Shown piece by piece: positions 16,215 through 27,150 of a DNA stretch of 64,000 nt. How positions within the stretch are numbered: position 1 is the stretch's first letter; each line of letters opens with the position of its first letter. Origin of the DNA: Coralloluteibacterium thermophilum. Lineage in GTDB: Bacteria > Pseudomonadota > Gammaproteobacteria > Xanthomonadales > Xanthomonadaceae. A program made the position numbers and the translations under genes. The stretch covers positions 20,186 through 84,185 of the forward strand of contig NZ_JBHSGG010000037.1 of NCBI RefSeq assembly GCF_042654365.1, in the 5' to 3' direction. A model generated the notes under the pieces. That model saw only the letters and a program-made list of their open reading frames with translations, was not told the origin of the DNA and made no database searches.

Positions 16215-16266
16215 CGATTGTCTTGCCGCGGCGACGGCCGCGCGCCACACGCACCTCTCCGACAGG

Positions 16267-18719
<2,453 letters not shown>

Positions 18720-18723
<4 letters not shown>

Positions 18724-19451
18724 GCGCCGCGGGCGCCGGCGGCACCGCCGGCCTGTTCGGCCGCGTCGCGGTCGATCTGGTCCTCGCCGCCGGGCTGGCG
18801 CTCGGCACCATCGTCGCGGCCTCGCTGGCGTGGCAGCGCCTGGTGCCCGACGCGAGCCGGCTCGATGCCGTGGTCTTCGCCCTGGTCGCCAGCGGTGCGG
18901 GCCTCGGGATCGCCGCCGCCGTCACCCTGCTGCGGCGGCCGCCCTCGCGACGCGACGTGCAGGCCGCCCTGGGCGCAGCCGCGCGCGCGGGCTTCTGGGG
19001 CGCGGTCGCGGCCACCGCCTGCACCACCTTCCTGCTGACGCACGTGGTCCTCCTCGGCGCGAACGCCCTGGGTCTGGACGCGACGCCGGGCAACAATCCG
19101 CTCCTCAACGCCCTGGTCAGCGAGCACACCCTGCTCCTGGCGCTCTTCGTGATCGTCGTCGCGCCCGTGGTCGAGGAGACGCTGTTCCGCCGCGTGGTCT
19201 TCGGGCGCCTGTGGGCGGCCGGCTGGCCGCGCACCGGTGCCGCGCTGTCGGCGCTCGCCTTCGCCGTCGCGCACGAGCCGTGGCGCCCGGAACTCGCGCA
19301 GTGGCTGCTGCTGCTCGCGGTCTACGCGGGCATGGGCGTGCTGCTGTGCATGCTCTACCGCCGCACGCGCAGCCTGCTCGCACCGATCGCCGCGCACGGG
19401 CTCCACAACGCCCTGACCCTCCTCCTGGCGCTGGTCGCCCTGCCCGGCTGA
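18720..19451 (+). CDS. CPBP (Abi) family intramembrane metalloprotease
   Basis: 243-aa polytopic membrane protein with about seven hydrophobic segments. The three family motifs are present: EETLFRR (EExxxR) near residue 155, FAVAHEP near 182 and HGLHNALT near 228. The bacterial CPBP family is homologous to Rce1-type proteases and includes bacteriocin self-immunity proteins; the substrate here is unknown. The start overlaps the gyrB stop by 4 nt (ATGA), an unusually tight link between gyrase and a membrane protease. Confidence 0.88.
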
Positions 19452-19536
19452 GCCCACCGCGGAGCGCGAGCCCGCGCAGGCCCTCATGTACACTCGCCAG
19501 CCCACTGCGCGGGGAGCGCGGCCAGCTGCGTCGTCG

Positions 19537-21132
19537 ATGAGAAAGACCCACCTTTACCTGCTCGCCCTGGCGATCGCCGCGCTCGCCCTCGCCGCCATCG
19601 GCTACAAGTGGCAGGTCCTGAAGTTCCCGCTGCAGCCGGCGTCCGAGGTCGAGGTCTGGACCCTGCAGGCGCGGGTGGCCTTCCAGCCCGCGCGCGGCCC
19701 GAACACGGTCACGCTGCAGGTCCCGGACCGCACCCCGGGCTGGTCGGTGATCGACGAGCGCTTCATCGCCCGCGACTATTCGCGCCTCGAGGAGGCGCGC
19801 GACGGCGGCCGCGAGGTGCAGTGGGCGCGGCGCCGCGCGGTCGGGCCGCAGACGCTCTACTACCGCGCCACGGTCGTGCGCGCCGACGACCTGCGTCCCG
19901 AGGACCTCGCGCTCGAGCCCGAGATCGAGCCGCCGCCTCCGCTGGAGGAGCCCTACGCGACCGCGGCGCAGACCGTGCTCGACCAGGTCCGCGAGGGCTC
20001 GGCCGGCATCGTGACCTACGCCCGCGCCCTGATCGCGCGCTTCAACGACCGCCCGACGGACGATGCCGCCCTGCTCTCCGAGCTCTTCAGCGACGACGAG
20101 AGCCGCGCCCGGTTCCTCTCGCAGCTGCTCGCTATCCGCCAGATCCCCTCGCGGGTGATCCACGGCATGCGCCTGGACGGCGTCGACGGGACGGTGCCGC
20201 AGATGCAGACCTGGCTGCTGGTGCACGACGGCACCGGCTGGGTCACGATCGACCCCCGCACCGGCGCCACCGGCTGGCCGCGCGACCTGTTCCTGTGGAG
20301 CGCGCGCAACGCGCCGCTCCTCACGATCGGCGGCGAACCGCGGCCGGGCGGCATCGAGTTCACGGTGAGCCGCAACCTCGCCGACGCCATGGCGGTCGCG
20401 GAACAGCGGCTGGAGGTGGCCAACGCCAACCTCGTGCGCTACTCGCTGCTCAGCCTGCCGCTGCAGTCCCAGCAGGTCTACCAGGTGCTGCTGATGGTGC
20501 CGCTGGGCGCCTTCATCATGCTGCTCCTGCGCAACATCGTCGGCGTGAAGACCTTCGGCACCTTCATGCCGGTGCTGGTCGCGCTCGCCTTCCGCGAGAC
20601 CGGCCTGGTGGCCGGCATCGTGCTGTTCGTGGTGGTGGTCGGCGCGGGCCTGCTGGTGCGCTTCTACCTGGAGCGCCTGCGCCTGCTGCTGGTGCCGCGC
20701 CTCACCGCGATCCTCATCATGGTCGTCCTGCTGATGGCGGCCCTGAGCATCCTCACCAACCGACTGGGCATCGAGGTCGGCCTTTCGGTGGCCCTGTTCC
20801 CGATGGTGATCCTGGCGATGACCATCGAGCGCATGTCGGTGGCGTGGGACGAGCGCGGCGCCGGCACCGCGATCAAGGAAGGCGTGGGCACCCTCGTCGT
20901 CGCCGCGCTCGCCTATGTCGTGATGAGCTGGCCACCGCTGGAGCACATCGTGTTCGTGTTCCCCGAGGTGCTGCTGGTGCTGTTCGCCCTGACCCTGGTG
21001 CTGGGCCGCTACTCCGGCTACCGCCTCAGCGAGCTGGTCCGGTTCCGTGCGCTGGCGCGCGAGCCGGACCCCATCGTCCCGCCGCCCCAGCCGCCGGCGG
21101 CGCAGCAACCCGGCGACGCGGCGCGCGGCTGA
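19537..21132 (+). CDS. Inactive transglutaminase-domain protein with seven-helix C-terminus
   Basis: 531-aa membrane protein from ATG 19537 (548 aa if the in-frame ATG 19486 is used). An N-terminal anchor (residues 4-24) precedes a periplasmic transglutaminase-like domain in which the catalytic pair is lost. The segment normally holding Cys has none, and the His position reads MQTW, although DPRTG keeps the Asp. About seven helices fill 310-500 (LLLRNIVGVKTFGTFMPVLVALAF). This matches the inactive-transglutaminase/7TM family, which pairs with a RimK-like ligase encoded 1 nt downstream. A role in modifying or sensing a peptide is inferred. Confidence 0.87.
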   Translation: MRKTHLYLLALAIAALALAAIGYKWQVLKFPLQPASEVEVWTLQARVAFQPARGPNTVTLQVPDRTPGWSVIDERFIARDYSRLEEARDGGREVQWARRRAVGPQTLYYRATVVRADDLRPEDLALEPEIEPPPPLEEPYATAAQTVLDQVREGSAGIVTYARALIARFNDRPTDDAALLSELFSDDESRARFLSQLLAIRQIPSRVIHGMRLDGVDGTVPQMQTWLLVHDGTGWVTIDPRTGATGWPRDLFLWSARNAPLLTIGGEPRPGGIEFTVSRNLADAMAVAEQRLEVANANLVRYSLLSLPLQSQQVYQVLLMVPLGAFIMLLLRNIVGVKTFGTFMPVLVALAFRETGLVAGIVLFVVVVGAGLLVRFYLERLRLLLVPRLTAILIMVVLLMAALSILTNRLGIEVGLSVALFPMVILAMTIERMSVAWDERGAGTAIKEGVGTLVVAALAYVVMSWPPLEHIVFVFPEVLLVLFALTLVLGRYSGYRLSELVRFRALAREPDPIVPPPQPPAAQQPGDAARG

Positions 21133-21133
21133 C

Positions 21134-22099
21134 GTGTTCAACCCCTTCTCCATCGCCCGGCGCCTGCGCCGCCTCGGCTTGATCGGCATCGGACAGCGCA
21201 ACGCCGACTACGTGCTGATGTACAACCCGCGCAGGTTCTATCCGCGCGTGGACGACAAGCTGCTGACCAAGAAGCTTGCCATCAAGGCGGGATTGCCGGT
21301 CCCGGATCTCTACGCGGTCGTCCGCGAGGAGCACGAGATCCACGACCTGCACGCGACCCTGGCCGCGCGCGAGCAGTTCGTGGTGAAGCCCGCCCACGGT
21401 TCGGGCGGCGACGGCATCCTGGTCGTCACCGGCCGCCGCGGCGACAAGTACCGCCGGTCGAACGGGCATCTGATGCCGCGCGACGAGTTCGAGCATCACC
21501 TCTCGAACGGCCTCGCCGGGCTGTTCTCCCTGGGCGGCCAGCCCGACCACCTGCTGGTCGAGTACTGCGTGCAGTTCGATCCGGTGTTCGAGCAGGTCAG
21601 CTTCAAGGGCGTGCCCGACATCCGGATCATCGTGTTCCTCGGCTATCCGGTCATGGCCATGCTGCGCCTGCCGACGCGGCTGTCCGACGGCAAGGCCAAC
21701 CTGCACCAGGGCGCGATCGGCGTCGGCATCGACATCCCCAGCGGAACCACCAAGCGCGGCGTGTGGGGTTCCGAGGTGGTGCGCGAGCACCCGGACACGG
21801 AGCAGAGCATCGTGGGCTTGGCGATCCCGCGCTGGGCCGAGCTGCTCAGCATGGCCGCGCGCTGCTACGAGCTGTCGGGCCTGGGCTACGTCGGCGTCGA
21901 CTTCGTGCTCGACCGCGACCGCGGCCCGATGATCCTCGAACTCAACGCGCGCCCCGGCCTGTCGATCCAGATCGCCAACGGCAACGGGCTCCACCACCGC
22001 CTGCGCCGGGTGGAGGCGCTCGAACGCGCCGGCACCCTGAGCGCCGACCCCGACGAGCGCGTCGCCTTCGCCCGCGAGCACTTCCCGACGCTCGGATGA
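21134..22099 (+). CDS. Alpha-L-glutamate ligase-like ATP-grasp protein
   Basis: 321-aa cytoplasmic ATP-grasp enzyme of the RimK-related group. Typical features are YNPRRFYPRVDDKLLTKKLA near the N-terminus, the ATP-binding stretch EQFVVKPAHGSGGDGI, and the metal-binding end MILELNARPGLSIQIANGNG. The start is GTG at 21134, one nucleotide after the preceding stop. It restores the family length and N-terminus (MFNPFSIARRLRRLG). It is expected to add an amino acid, probably glutamate, to an unknown acceptor. The pairing with the 7TM inactive-transglutaminase gene is conserved in many proteobacteria; the third common member, a retropepsin-like protease, is not next to it. Confidence 0.88.
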   Translation: MFNPFSIARRLRRLGLIGIGQRNADYVLMYNPRRFYPRVDDKLLTKKLAIKAGLPVPDLYAVVREEHEIHDLHATLAAREQFVVKPAHGSGGDGILVVTGRRGDKYRRSNGHLMPRDEFEHHLSNGLAGLFSLGGQPDHLLVEYCVQFDPVFEQVSFKGVPDIRIIVFLGYPVMAMLRLPTRLSDGKANLHQGAIGVGIDIPSGTTKRGVWGSEVVREHPDTEQSIVGLAIPRWAELLSMAARCYELSGLGYVGVDFVLDRDRGPMILELNARPGLSIQIANGNGLHHRLRRVEALERAGTLSADPDERVAFAREHFPTLG

Positions 22100-22199
22100 C
22101 GGCTTACGGTTTCGTAACACAGCCTGCACAGGCAGCCGCTAAGCTCCTGTTCGGTATCGCCTGCCGCGTTTCCTCCGGTCGGCCAAGTCAGAGGTTCCG

Positions 22200-23003
22200 A
22201 TGAAGCACGCCCTCTTTGCGGCCGCGCTCGCCGCGGCGCTCGTCGCCTGTGCCACCTCCCCCACCGGTCGCACCCAGCTGCGCCTGTTCTCCGGCAGCGA
22301 GATGAACCAGATGGGCATCGCCGCCTTCGACGAGATGAAGGCCAAGGACCCGCTCGCGAACAATCCGCAGCAGTCCCGCTACGTGCAGTGCGTGGTCGAG
22401 GCGCTCGTGCGCGTGCTGCCGCCCGACTGGCAGCAGCTGCCGTGGGAAGCCCAGGTCTTCCAGAACGAACAGGCCAACGCCTTCGCGCTGCCGGGCGGCA
22501 AGGTCGGCGTGAACACCGGCATGTTCCAGGTGGCCCGCAACCAGGACCAGCTCGCCGCCGTGATCGGCCACGAGATCGGGCACGTCGTCGCCCAGCATTC
22601 CAACGAGCGCGTCTCCCACACCGCCCTGGCGCAGACCGGCATGACCGCCGTGCAGGCCTACGCCGGTACGCGCGGGGCCACTCCGCAGAACACCCAGGCG
22701 CTGATGTCCGCCCTCGGCGCCGGCGTCCAGGTGGGTTACCTGCTCCCGTTCTCGCGCGTGCAGGAGACGGAGGCCGACGTGGTCGGCCAGCAGCTCATGG
22801 CCCGCGCGGGCTTCGACCCCGCCGCGGCCGCGGCGCTGTGGGAGAACATGATCGCCGCCTCCGGCCGTGCAGGCGTGCCGCAGCTGCTCTCGACCCACCC
22901 GGATCCGCAGAACCGCATCCGCGAACTCGCCGCGCGCGCCCCGTCGCTCGCCGCCGATTACCAACAGGCCCGCCAGGAAGGCAGGACACCCCGCTGCGGG
23001 TGA
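22200..23003 (+). CDS. M48 family metalloprotease lipoprotein
   Basis: 267-aa lipoprotein (lipobox VAC, Cys17) of the LoiP/YcaL type. Zinc motif HEIGH is near residue 123 and the third ligand Glu is in QETEADVVGQQLM about 60 residues later. The C-terminal STHPDPQNRIREL is shared with Oma1/LoiP-like proteases. It should act at the periplasmic face of the envelope on misfolded or outer-membrane proteins. It has no TPR region, unlike BepA. The start has a ribosome site AGAGG 6 nt upstream. It precedes the TPR gene on the same strand with an 88-nt gap. Confidence 0.9.
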   Translation: MKHALFAAALAAALVACATSPTGRTQLRLFSGSEMNQMGIAAFDEMKAKDPLANNPQQSRYVQCVVEALVRVLPPDWQQLPWEAQVFQNEQANAFALPGGKVGVNTGMFQVARNQDQLAAVIGHEIGHVVAQHSNERVSHTALAQTGMTAVQAYAGTRGATPQNTQALMSALGAGVQVGYLLPFSRVQETEADVVGQQLMARAGFDPAAAAALWENMIAASGRAGVPQLLSTHPDPQNRIRELAARAPSLAADYQQARQEGRTPRCG

Positions 23004-23091
23004 CGGTGCTTGAGCCGCATCGTCGTTTGCGTTTAGTGTGCCCGCCCCCTTCGATCGCAGGCGTCCGCGCCTGCCTGCTGCCAGGTTCGCC

Positions 23092-24318
23092 ATGAAGACC
23101 TCCCACCTGCTCCGCTCCCTGCTGATCGCCTCCGCCATCGCCGCCGCGCTTCCGGCCATCGCTCCGGCCTACGGGCAGAGTGCGGACCGCTTCGCCGACC
23201 GCAAGCGCGAGCGCGAGGAGCGTCGGCAGCAGCGGCAGGGCAACCAGCAGGCCCAGGCCGCGCTGTTCCCCGATGCGACCCGCGACGAGCCCCGGGCGCA
23301 GGCGACCTCCCGCTTCGCGCGCCAGCTCGACGCGATCCAGAAGCACATCGAGGAGGACGAGTTCGACGCCGCCGTCGAGGCCGCCGATGCCCTCGCCGCC
23401 GACACGCGCGCCAACGACTACGAGCGCGCCTTCGCACAGCAGGCCGCGGCGTCGGCCCTCCTGAGCAAGGGCGACTACGCGGCGGCGCAGCCCTACCTGC
23501 AGCGGGCCATCGACAGCGACGCGCTGCCGAACGACACGCACTACCAGCTGATGTACCAGCTCGCGCAGCTGCAGATGCAGGACGAGAACTACGCGCAGTC
23601 GCTGGCGACCATCGACCGCCTGATCGCGGAGACCCGCACCACCGATGCGGACTACCTGATCACCCGCGGCAACGTGCTGTACCGCCTCGAGCGCTACCCC
23701 GAGGCCATCGAGGTTCTGCAGGCCGCGACGAGCGGCGCCGAAAGCCCCAACAGCGGCGCCATCCAGCTGCTCATGGCCGCCTACGCCGAGACCGGGCAGA
23801 CGCAGCAGGCGGTGGCCCTCGCCGAGCAGCTCCACCAGGCCAACCCCGAGGACAACCGGCTGCTGTTCAACCTCGCCGCCGTGTACAGCCAGGCCGACCA
23901 GGTGGACCAGGCCGCCGCGCTGCTGGACCAGGCGCGCCAGAGCGGTCGGCTGACCACGGCGAACGAGTACCGCCAGCTCTACGCCCTCTTCGCCAACATG
24001 GAGGGCCAGGAGGCCAAGGTCGTGGAGGTCATCCAGGACGGTCTCGCCAAGGGCATCCTCACCGAGAACGCGGAGGTCTACACCGCGCTCGGCCAGTCCT
24101 ACTACTACAGCGACCAGGTGGGGCAGGCCATCGACGCCTATCTGAAGGCGGGTCCCCTCGCGGAGACCGGCGAGAGCTATCTCAATGCCGCCAAGCTCCT
24201 GGCGCAGGAGGATCGCTGGAACGAGGCGGTCGAGGCCGCCAACCAGGCCCGCGCTAAAGGCGTCCGGAACCCGGCCGATATCGACCAGATCATCCAGGCG
24301 GCATCGTCCCGCCGCTGA
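23092..24318 (+). CDS. Periplasmic tetratricopeptide repeat protein
   Basis: 408-aa exported protein. The signal peptide (residues 1-28, cut near AYGQ) is followed by a charged Arg/Glu/Gln helix (REREERRQQRQGNQQ) and about nine TPR-like helical pairs to the C-terminus. Recurring TPR positions are visible in GNVLYRLERYPEAIEVLQ and AYAETGQTQQAVALAEQL. It sits directly upstream of tonB-exbB-exbD1-exbD2, and TPR proteins accompany Ton systems in several gammaproteobacteria. A scaffold role for TonB or TonB-dependent receptors is inferred. A hairpin lies between it and tonB. Confidence 0.82.
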   Translation: MKTSHLLRSLLIASAIAAALPAIAPAYGQSADRFADRKREREERRQQRQGNQQAQAALFPDATRDEPRAQATSRFARQLDAIQKHIEEDEFDAAVEAADALAADTRANDYERAFAQQAAASALLSKGDYAAAQPYLQRAIDSDALPNDTHYQLMYQLAQLQMQDENYAQSLATIDRLIAETRTTDADYLITRGNVLYRLERYPEAIEVLQAATSGAESPNSGAIQLLMAAYAETGQTQQAVALAEQLHQANPEDNRLLFNLAAVYSQADQVDQAAALLDQARQSGRLTTANEYRQLYALFANMEGQEAKVVEVIQDGLAKGILTENAEVYTALGQSYYYSDQVGQAIDAYLKAGPLAETGESYLNAAKLLAQEDRWNEAVEAANQARAKGVRNPADIDQIIQAASSRR

Positions 24319-24374
24319 TCCACACGTGACTTTAGCGCCATATACAGCGCGAAGAATTCGTATAAGCTTGACAG

Positions 24375-24399
24375 TTCCCGCCCGCTCCATGGGCGGGAA
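24375..24399 (+). terminator. Hairpin upstream of tonB
   Basis: Perfect 9-bp arms TTCCCGCCC / GGGCGGGAA (24375-24383 and 24391-24399, loop of 7 nt), 56 nt after the TPR gene and 50 nt before tonB. It could end the TPR transcript or form in the tonB leader. A consensus-like TTGACA at 24368 just before it has no matching -10; TATAAG at 24361 is an alternative -10 without a -35. The tonB promoter is therefore not settled. Confidence 0.45.
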
Positions 24400-24448
24400 G
24401 CCATGGCGCGCTCCGCGCGCCGGACTTGAGTGAGTAGCCGGCCTCCGC

Positions 24449-25114
24449 ATGACACGACAGACCAACTATTCCGAACCAGAGGTCGACAAGCTCAGCTGGG
24501 CCCGCGTCCTCGGCATCGCCTGCGCCATCTCGCTGCACATCGCGGGCTTCATGATGCTGATGGCACCCGCCGACAGCCAGTCCGAGGTGCGCGAGGAAGA
24601 GGACATCGTCCAGGTGACCTTCGTCGAACCGCCGCCTCCGCCTCCGCCTCCGCCGCCTCCGCCGCCGGAGCCCCCGAAGCAGGCGCCGCCGAAGGTCATC
24701 GAGAACGTCGTGCGTCCCACGCCGACGCCTCCGCCGCCGGAGCCCGCGCCGGTCATCTTCGACGACCCCGCGCCGATGGACGTCGCGGCCGAGCCGGCCC
24801 CGCCCGCGCCGCCCGCGCCGCCGGTCCAGGACTTCGCGCCGGGCCAGGACATCTCGTACAACCAGCAGATCCAGCCGCGCTACCCGCCCCAGGCGCTGCG
24901 ACGCGGTGAGGAAGGCGAAGTCCTGTTGCGCGTGACCATCGACGCCACCGGCGCGGTGACCGACGTGGCAGTGGAGCGTTCCAGCCGCAGCCGCGATCTC
25001 GACCGCGCGGCGATCGAGGCGGTCCGCCGCTACCGATTCAATCCGGGCATGCAGAACGGCCAGCCGATCGGCGGCGTCGTCCTGGTTCCCATCAACTTCA
25101 CTCTTGGCCGTTAA
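24449..25114 (+). CDS. tonB: Energy transducer TonB
   Basis: 221-aa periplasm-spanning transducer that passes proton-motive energy from ExbB/ExbD to outer-membrane TonB-dependent transporters. A cytoplasmic leader is followed by one membrane helix (about 22-46) with the key His in SLHIAGF. A Pro-rich rod (about 57-130) includes 13 consecutive prolines. The TonB C-terminal domain has IQPRYPPQALRRGEEGEVLLRV and AIEAVRRYRFNPG. It is first gene of tonB-exbB-exbD1-exbD2. Unlike the two lipoprotein TonB-domain proteins at 6-8 kb, this is a canonical TonB. Confidence 0.96.
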   Translation: MTRQTNYSEPEVDKLSWARVLGIACAISLHIAGFMMLMAPADSQSEVREEEDIVQVTFVEPPPPPPPPPPPPPEPPKQAPPKVIENVVRPTPTPPPPEPAPVIFDDPAPMDVAAEPAPPAPPAPPVQDFAPGQDISYNQQIQPRYPPQALRRGEEGEVLLRVTIDATGAVTDVAVERSSRSRDLDRAAIEAVRRYRFNPGMQNGQPIGGVVLVPINFTLGR

Positions 25115-25133
25115 TTTTCAGAAGGGTACCCGT

Positions 25134-25991
25134 ATGCTGCAGGACACCACCAACGCCCAGGCTCCCGCGCAGGCGCCGGCTAGCAATCCGGACCTGAGCT
25201 CGGTCGCCACCCAGGCGCCCGCGCCGGTCAATCCGGCCAACACCTCGACCACCCTCGGCACGCCGACCAGCGATGCGGAGGCCATGCAGCAGTTCGGCTT
25301 CATCGAAGCCATGTCGCATGCGCACTGGGTCAACTGGACCATGCTGATCATCCTGATCATCATGTCCATCGGCTCCTGGTACCTCTTCGTCACCAAGCTG
25401 ATCCGCAACAGCGTCATCAAGTCGCGCGCCGACAAGGTCACCCGCACCTTCTGGGAGACCCCGAACGCCGCCGACGCGATCCGCTTCATGGAAGAGCAGC
25501 CCAAGAACGAGCCGTTCTCCAAGATCGCGCTCGACGCCGCCCAGGCCGCCGCTCACCACCAGCGTTCGGAAGGCTCGCGCCTGACCGAGACCATGAGCCG
25601 CTCGGAGTTCATCGACCGTGCCCTGCGTCAGGCGGTGACCCGCGAGAGCTCCAAGCTCGAGAACGGCCAGACCTTCCTCGCGTCCACCGGTGCGACCGCG
25701 CCGTTCATCGGTCTGCTCGGTACGGTGTGGGGCATCCTGATGGCGCTCATCACCATCGGCCAGACCGGCAACGCGTCGATCGACGCGGTCGCGGGTCCGG
25801 TGGGTGAGGCGCTGTACATGACCGCGATCGGTCTGGGCGTGGCGATTCCGGCGGTGTTCTTCTTCAACTTCTTCACCCGCCAGAACTACGAGATCAACGC
25901 CAAGTTCGACGTCTTCGCGCACGACCTGCACGACTTCTTCGCCACCGGCGCCCGCGTCGGCGAGACCGCACCGCCGGCGACCAAGCGCTGA
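25134..25991 (+). CDS. exbB: Biopolymer transport protein ExbB
   Basis: 285-aa MotA/TolQ/ExbB proton-channel protein, forming with ExbD the motor of the Ton complex. A long N-terminal Ala/Pro/Thr segment (1-55) precedes TM1 (about 65-88). The cytoplasmic loop follows, then the conserved TM2-TM3 block FLASTGATAPFIGLLGTVWGI and AIGLGVAIPAVFFFNFF. ATG 25134 is chosen over an in-frame start at 25104 because AGAAGGG lies 7 nt upstream and the latter overlaps tonB. Confidence 0.96.
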   Translation: MLQDTTNAQAPAQAPASNPDLSSVATQAPAPVNPANTSTTLGTPTSDAEAMQQFGFIEAMSHAHWVNWTMLIILIIMSIGSWYLFVTKLIRNSVIKSRADKVTRTFWETPNAADAIRFMEEQPKNEPFSKIALDAAQAAAHHQRSEGSRLTETMSRSEFIDRALRQAVTRESSKLENGQTFLASTGATAPFIGLLGTVWGILMALITIGQTGNASIDAVAGPVGEALYMTAIGLGVAIPAVFFFNFFTRQNYEINAKFDVFAHDLHDFFATGARVGETAPPATKR

Positions 25992-26035
25992 TCCTGCTGT
26001 CGGTCAAGTACCGCACGTTCTGACGGAGACCGATC

Positions 26036-26446
26036 ATGGCCTTCACCTCCAACAAGCCAGGCTCCACGATGGCGAACATCAACGTCACGCCGCTCGTCGA
26101 CGTGATGCTGGTGCTCCTGATCATCTTCATGATCACGGCGCCCCTGATGTCGCATAAGGTCCAGGTCGAGCTTCCGACTGCCGTGATCACCAACAAGGTG
26201 GAGGCGCCGCCCACGCCGATCACCCTGGCGATCACCCAGGACGGCAGCGTGTACTACGACGACGAGCCGGTCTCGCAGGATCTGCTGGAAAGCCGTCTCT
26301 CGACGGCCGCCCAGCAGACCCCGCAGCCCCAGGTCGACGTGCGCGCGGACAACACCACCCGGTACAGCGTCATCTCCGGAGTCCTTCGCACGGTGCGCCT
26401 GCAGGGCATCCGCAAGGTCAACTTCGTCGCCACGCCGGAACGGTAA
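26036..26446 (+). CDS. exbD1: Biopolymer transport protein ExbD1
   Basis: 136-aa TolR/ExbD family protein. A short cytoplasmic N-terminus (MANINVTPLVDVMLVLLIIFMI) holds the membrane helix with the essential proton-carrying Asp (LVDVM). A periplasmic domain with PTAVITNKVEAPP follows. It is paired with ExbB in the TonB motor. It is the first of two exbD genes, as in Xanthomonas campestris, where exbD1 serves ferric-iron uptake. Confidence 0.95.
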   Translation: MAFTSNKPGSTMANINVTPLVDVMLVLLIIFMITAPLMSHKVQVELPTAVITNKVEAPPTPITLAITQDGSVYYDDEPVSQDLLESRLSTAAQQTPQPQVDVRADNTTRYSVISGVLRTVRLQGIRKVNFVATPER

Positions 26447-26462
26447 GTAGAGAGGATTCACC

Positions 26463-26903
26463 ATGGCTTTTTCCTCGGGTGACAGCGGCGGCTCGATGGC
26501 GGACATCAACGTCACGCCGTTGATCGACGTCCTGCTGGTTCTTCTGATCATCTTCATCGTTACCGCCCCGGCGATGACCATGCGGGTGCCGATCGACCTG
26601 CCGCAGAAGTCGGTCAACCCGCCGCCTCCGTCGAACGATCCGCCGCCGCCGATCCGGCTGCGCGTGGACGCCAACGGGCAGGTCTTCGTGAACAACAATC
26701 CGGTCGCGACGCGTCAGGTGGAGGCCAACCTCCTCAACCTGCTGCCGCCGGCGATGCAGGATGGCCAGGCGGTCGAGCCGGCCGACCAGCCGACGCTCGA
26801 GCTCGACATCGATCGGGACGCCAGCTACGAGACCCTCACCACCGTCCTTGCCGCGGCCAAGAACATCGGCATGGAAAAGGTGGCCTTCCTCGACAACATG
26901 TAG
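26463..26903 (+). CDS. exbD2: Biopolymer transport protein ExbD2
   Basis: 146-aa second ExbD. It has the same layout (SMADINVTPLIDVLLVLLIIFI with the membrane Asp) but a different periplasmic segment (LPQKSVNPPPPSNDPPPP), followed by RVDANGQVFVNNNPV. A good ribosome site, AGAGAGGA, precedes the ATG. In X. campestris the paralogue exbD2 is dispensable for iron uptake but needed for some pathogenic responses; whether that applies here is inference. A terminator follows. Confidence 0.94.
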   Translation: MAFSSGDSGGSMADINVTPLIDVLLVLLIIFIVTAPAMTMRVPIDLPQKSVNPPPPSNDPPPPIRLRVDANGQVFVNNNPVATRQVEANLLNLLPPAMQDGQAVEPADQPTLELDIDRDASYETLTTVLAAAKNIGMEKVAFLDNM

Positions 26904-26927
26904 AGGAAGGGGCATCGCAGCTCACGG

Positions 26928-26949
26928 AACGCCGCCTCCGGGCGGCGTT
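26928..26949 (+). terminator. Terminator after exbD2
   Basis: Stem AACGCCGCC / GGCGGCGTT (9 bp, arms 26928-26936 and 26941-26949, loop TCCG), followed by TCCGTTTCC. This is a GC-rich intrinsic-terminator shape with a broken T-tract, placed 25 nt after the last gene of the Ton operon. Confidence 0.75.
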
Positions 26950-27065
26950 TCCGTTTCCGGAACACCGATGGCGGCTGGCGACGGCGTCGAAGGCTCCAGC
27001 GACGGACGGATTCGCCGGGCCGGGCGCGGACGAACCGGAAGCACGCGGCGACATTCGCGAGCCGG

Positions 27066-27120
27066 CCCAGCCCCAGCCCTAAGCCCTAAGCCCCAAGCCC
27101 AAGCCCTAAACTCCGAGCCC
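27066..27120. repeat. CCCTAAG/CCCCAAG heptad array between exbD2 and pdxJ
   Basis: A C-rich array of about seven heptads of the type AGCCCTA / AGCCCCA, in the gap between the convergent genes exbD2 and pdxJ, ending about 30 nt before the pdxJ stop. It is the same unit as in the arrays at 34.1 and 42.8 kb, but here no G-rich partner arm is obvious. Confidence 0.7.
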
Positions 27121-27150
27121 TCCTCTTCTTCCCCGGCCCGTCCGAAAGCG

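Noticed and set aside
24368..24373. TTGACA as the -35 of tonB
   Set aside because: The position 17 nt downstream is GGGCGG inside a hairpin, so no -10 fits.
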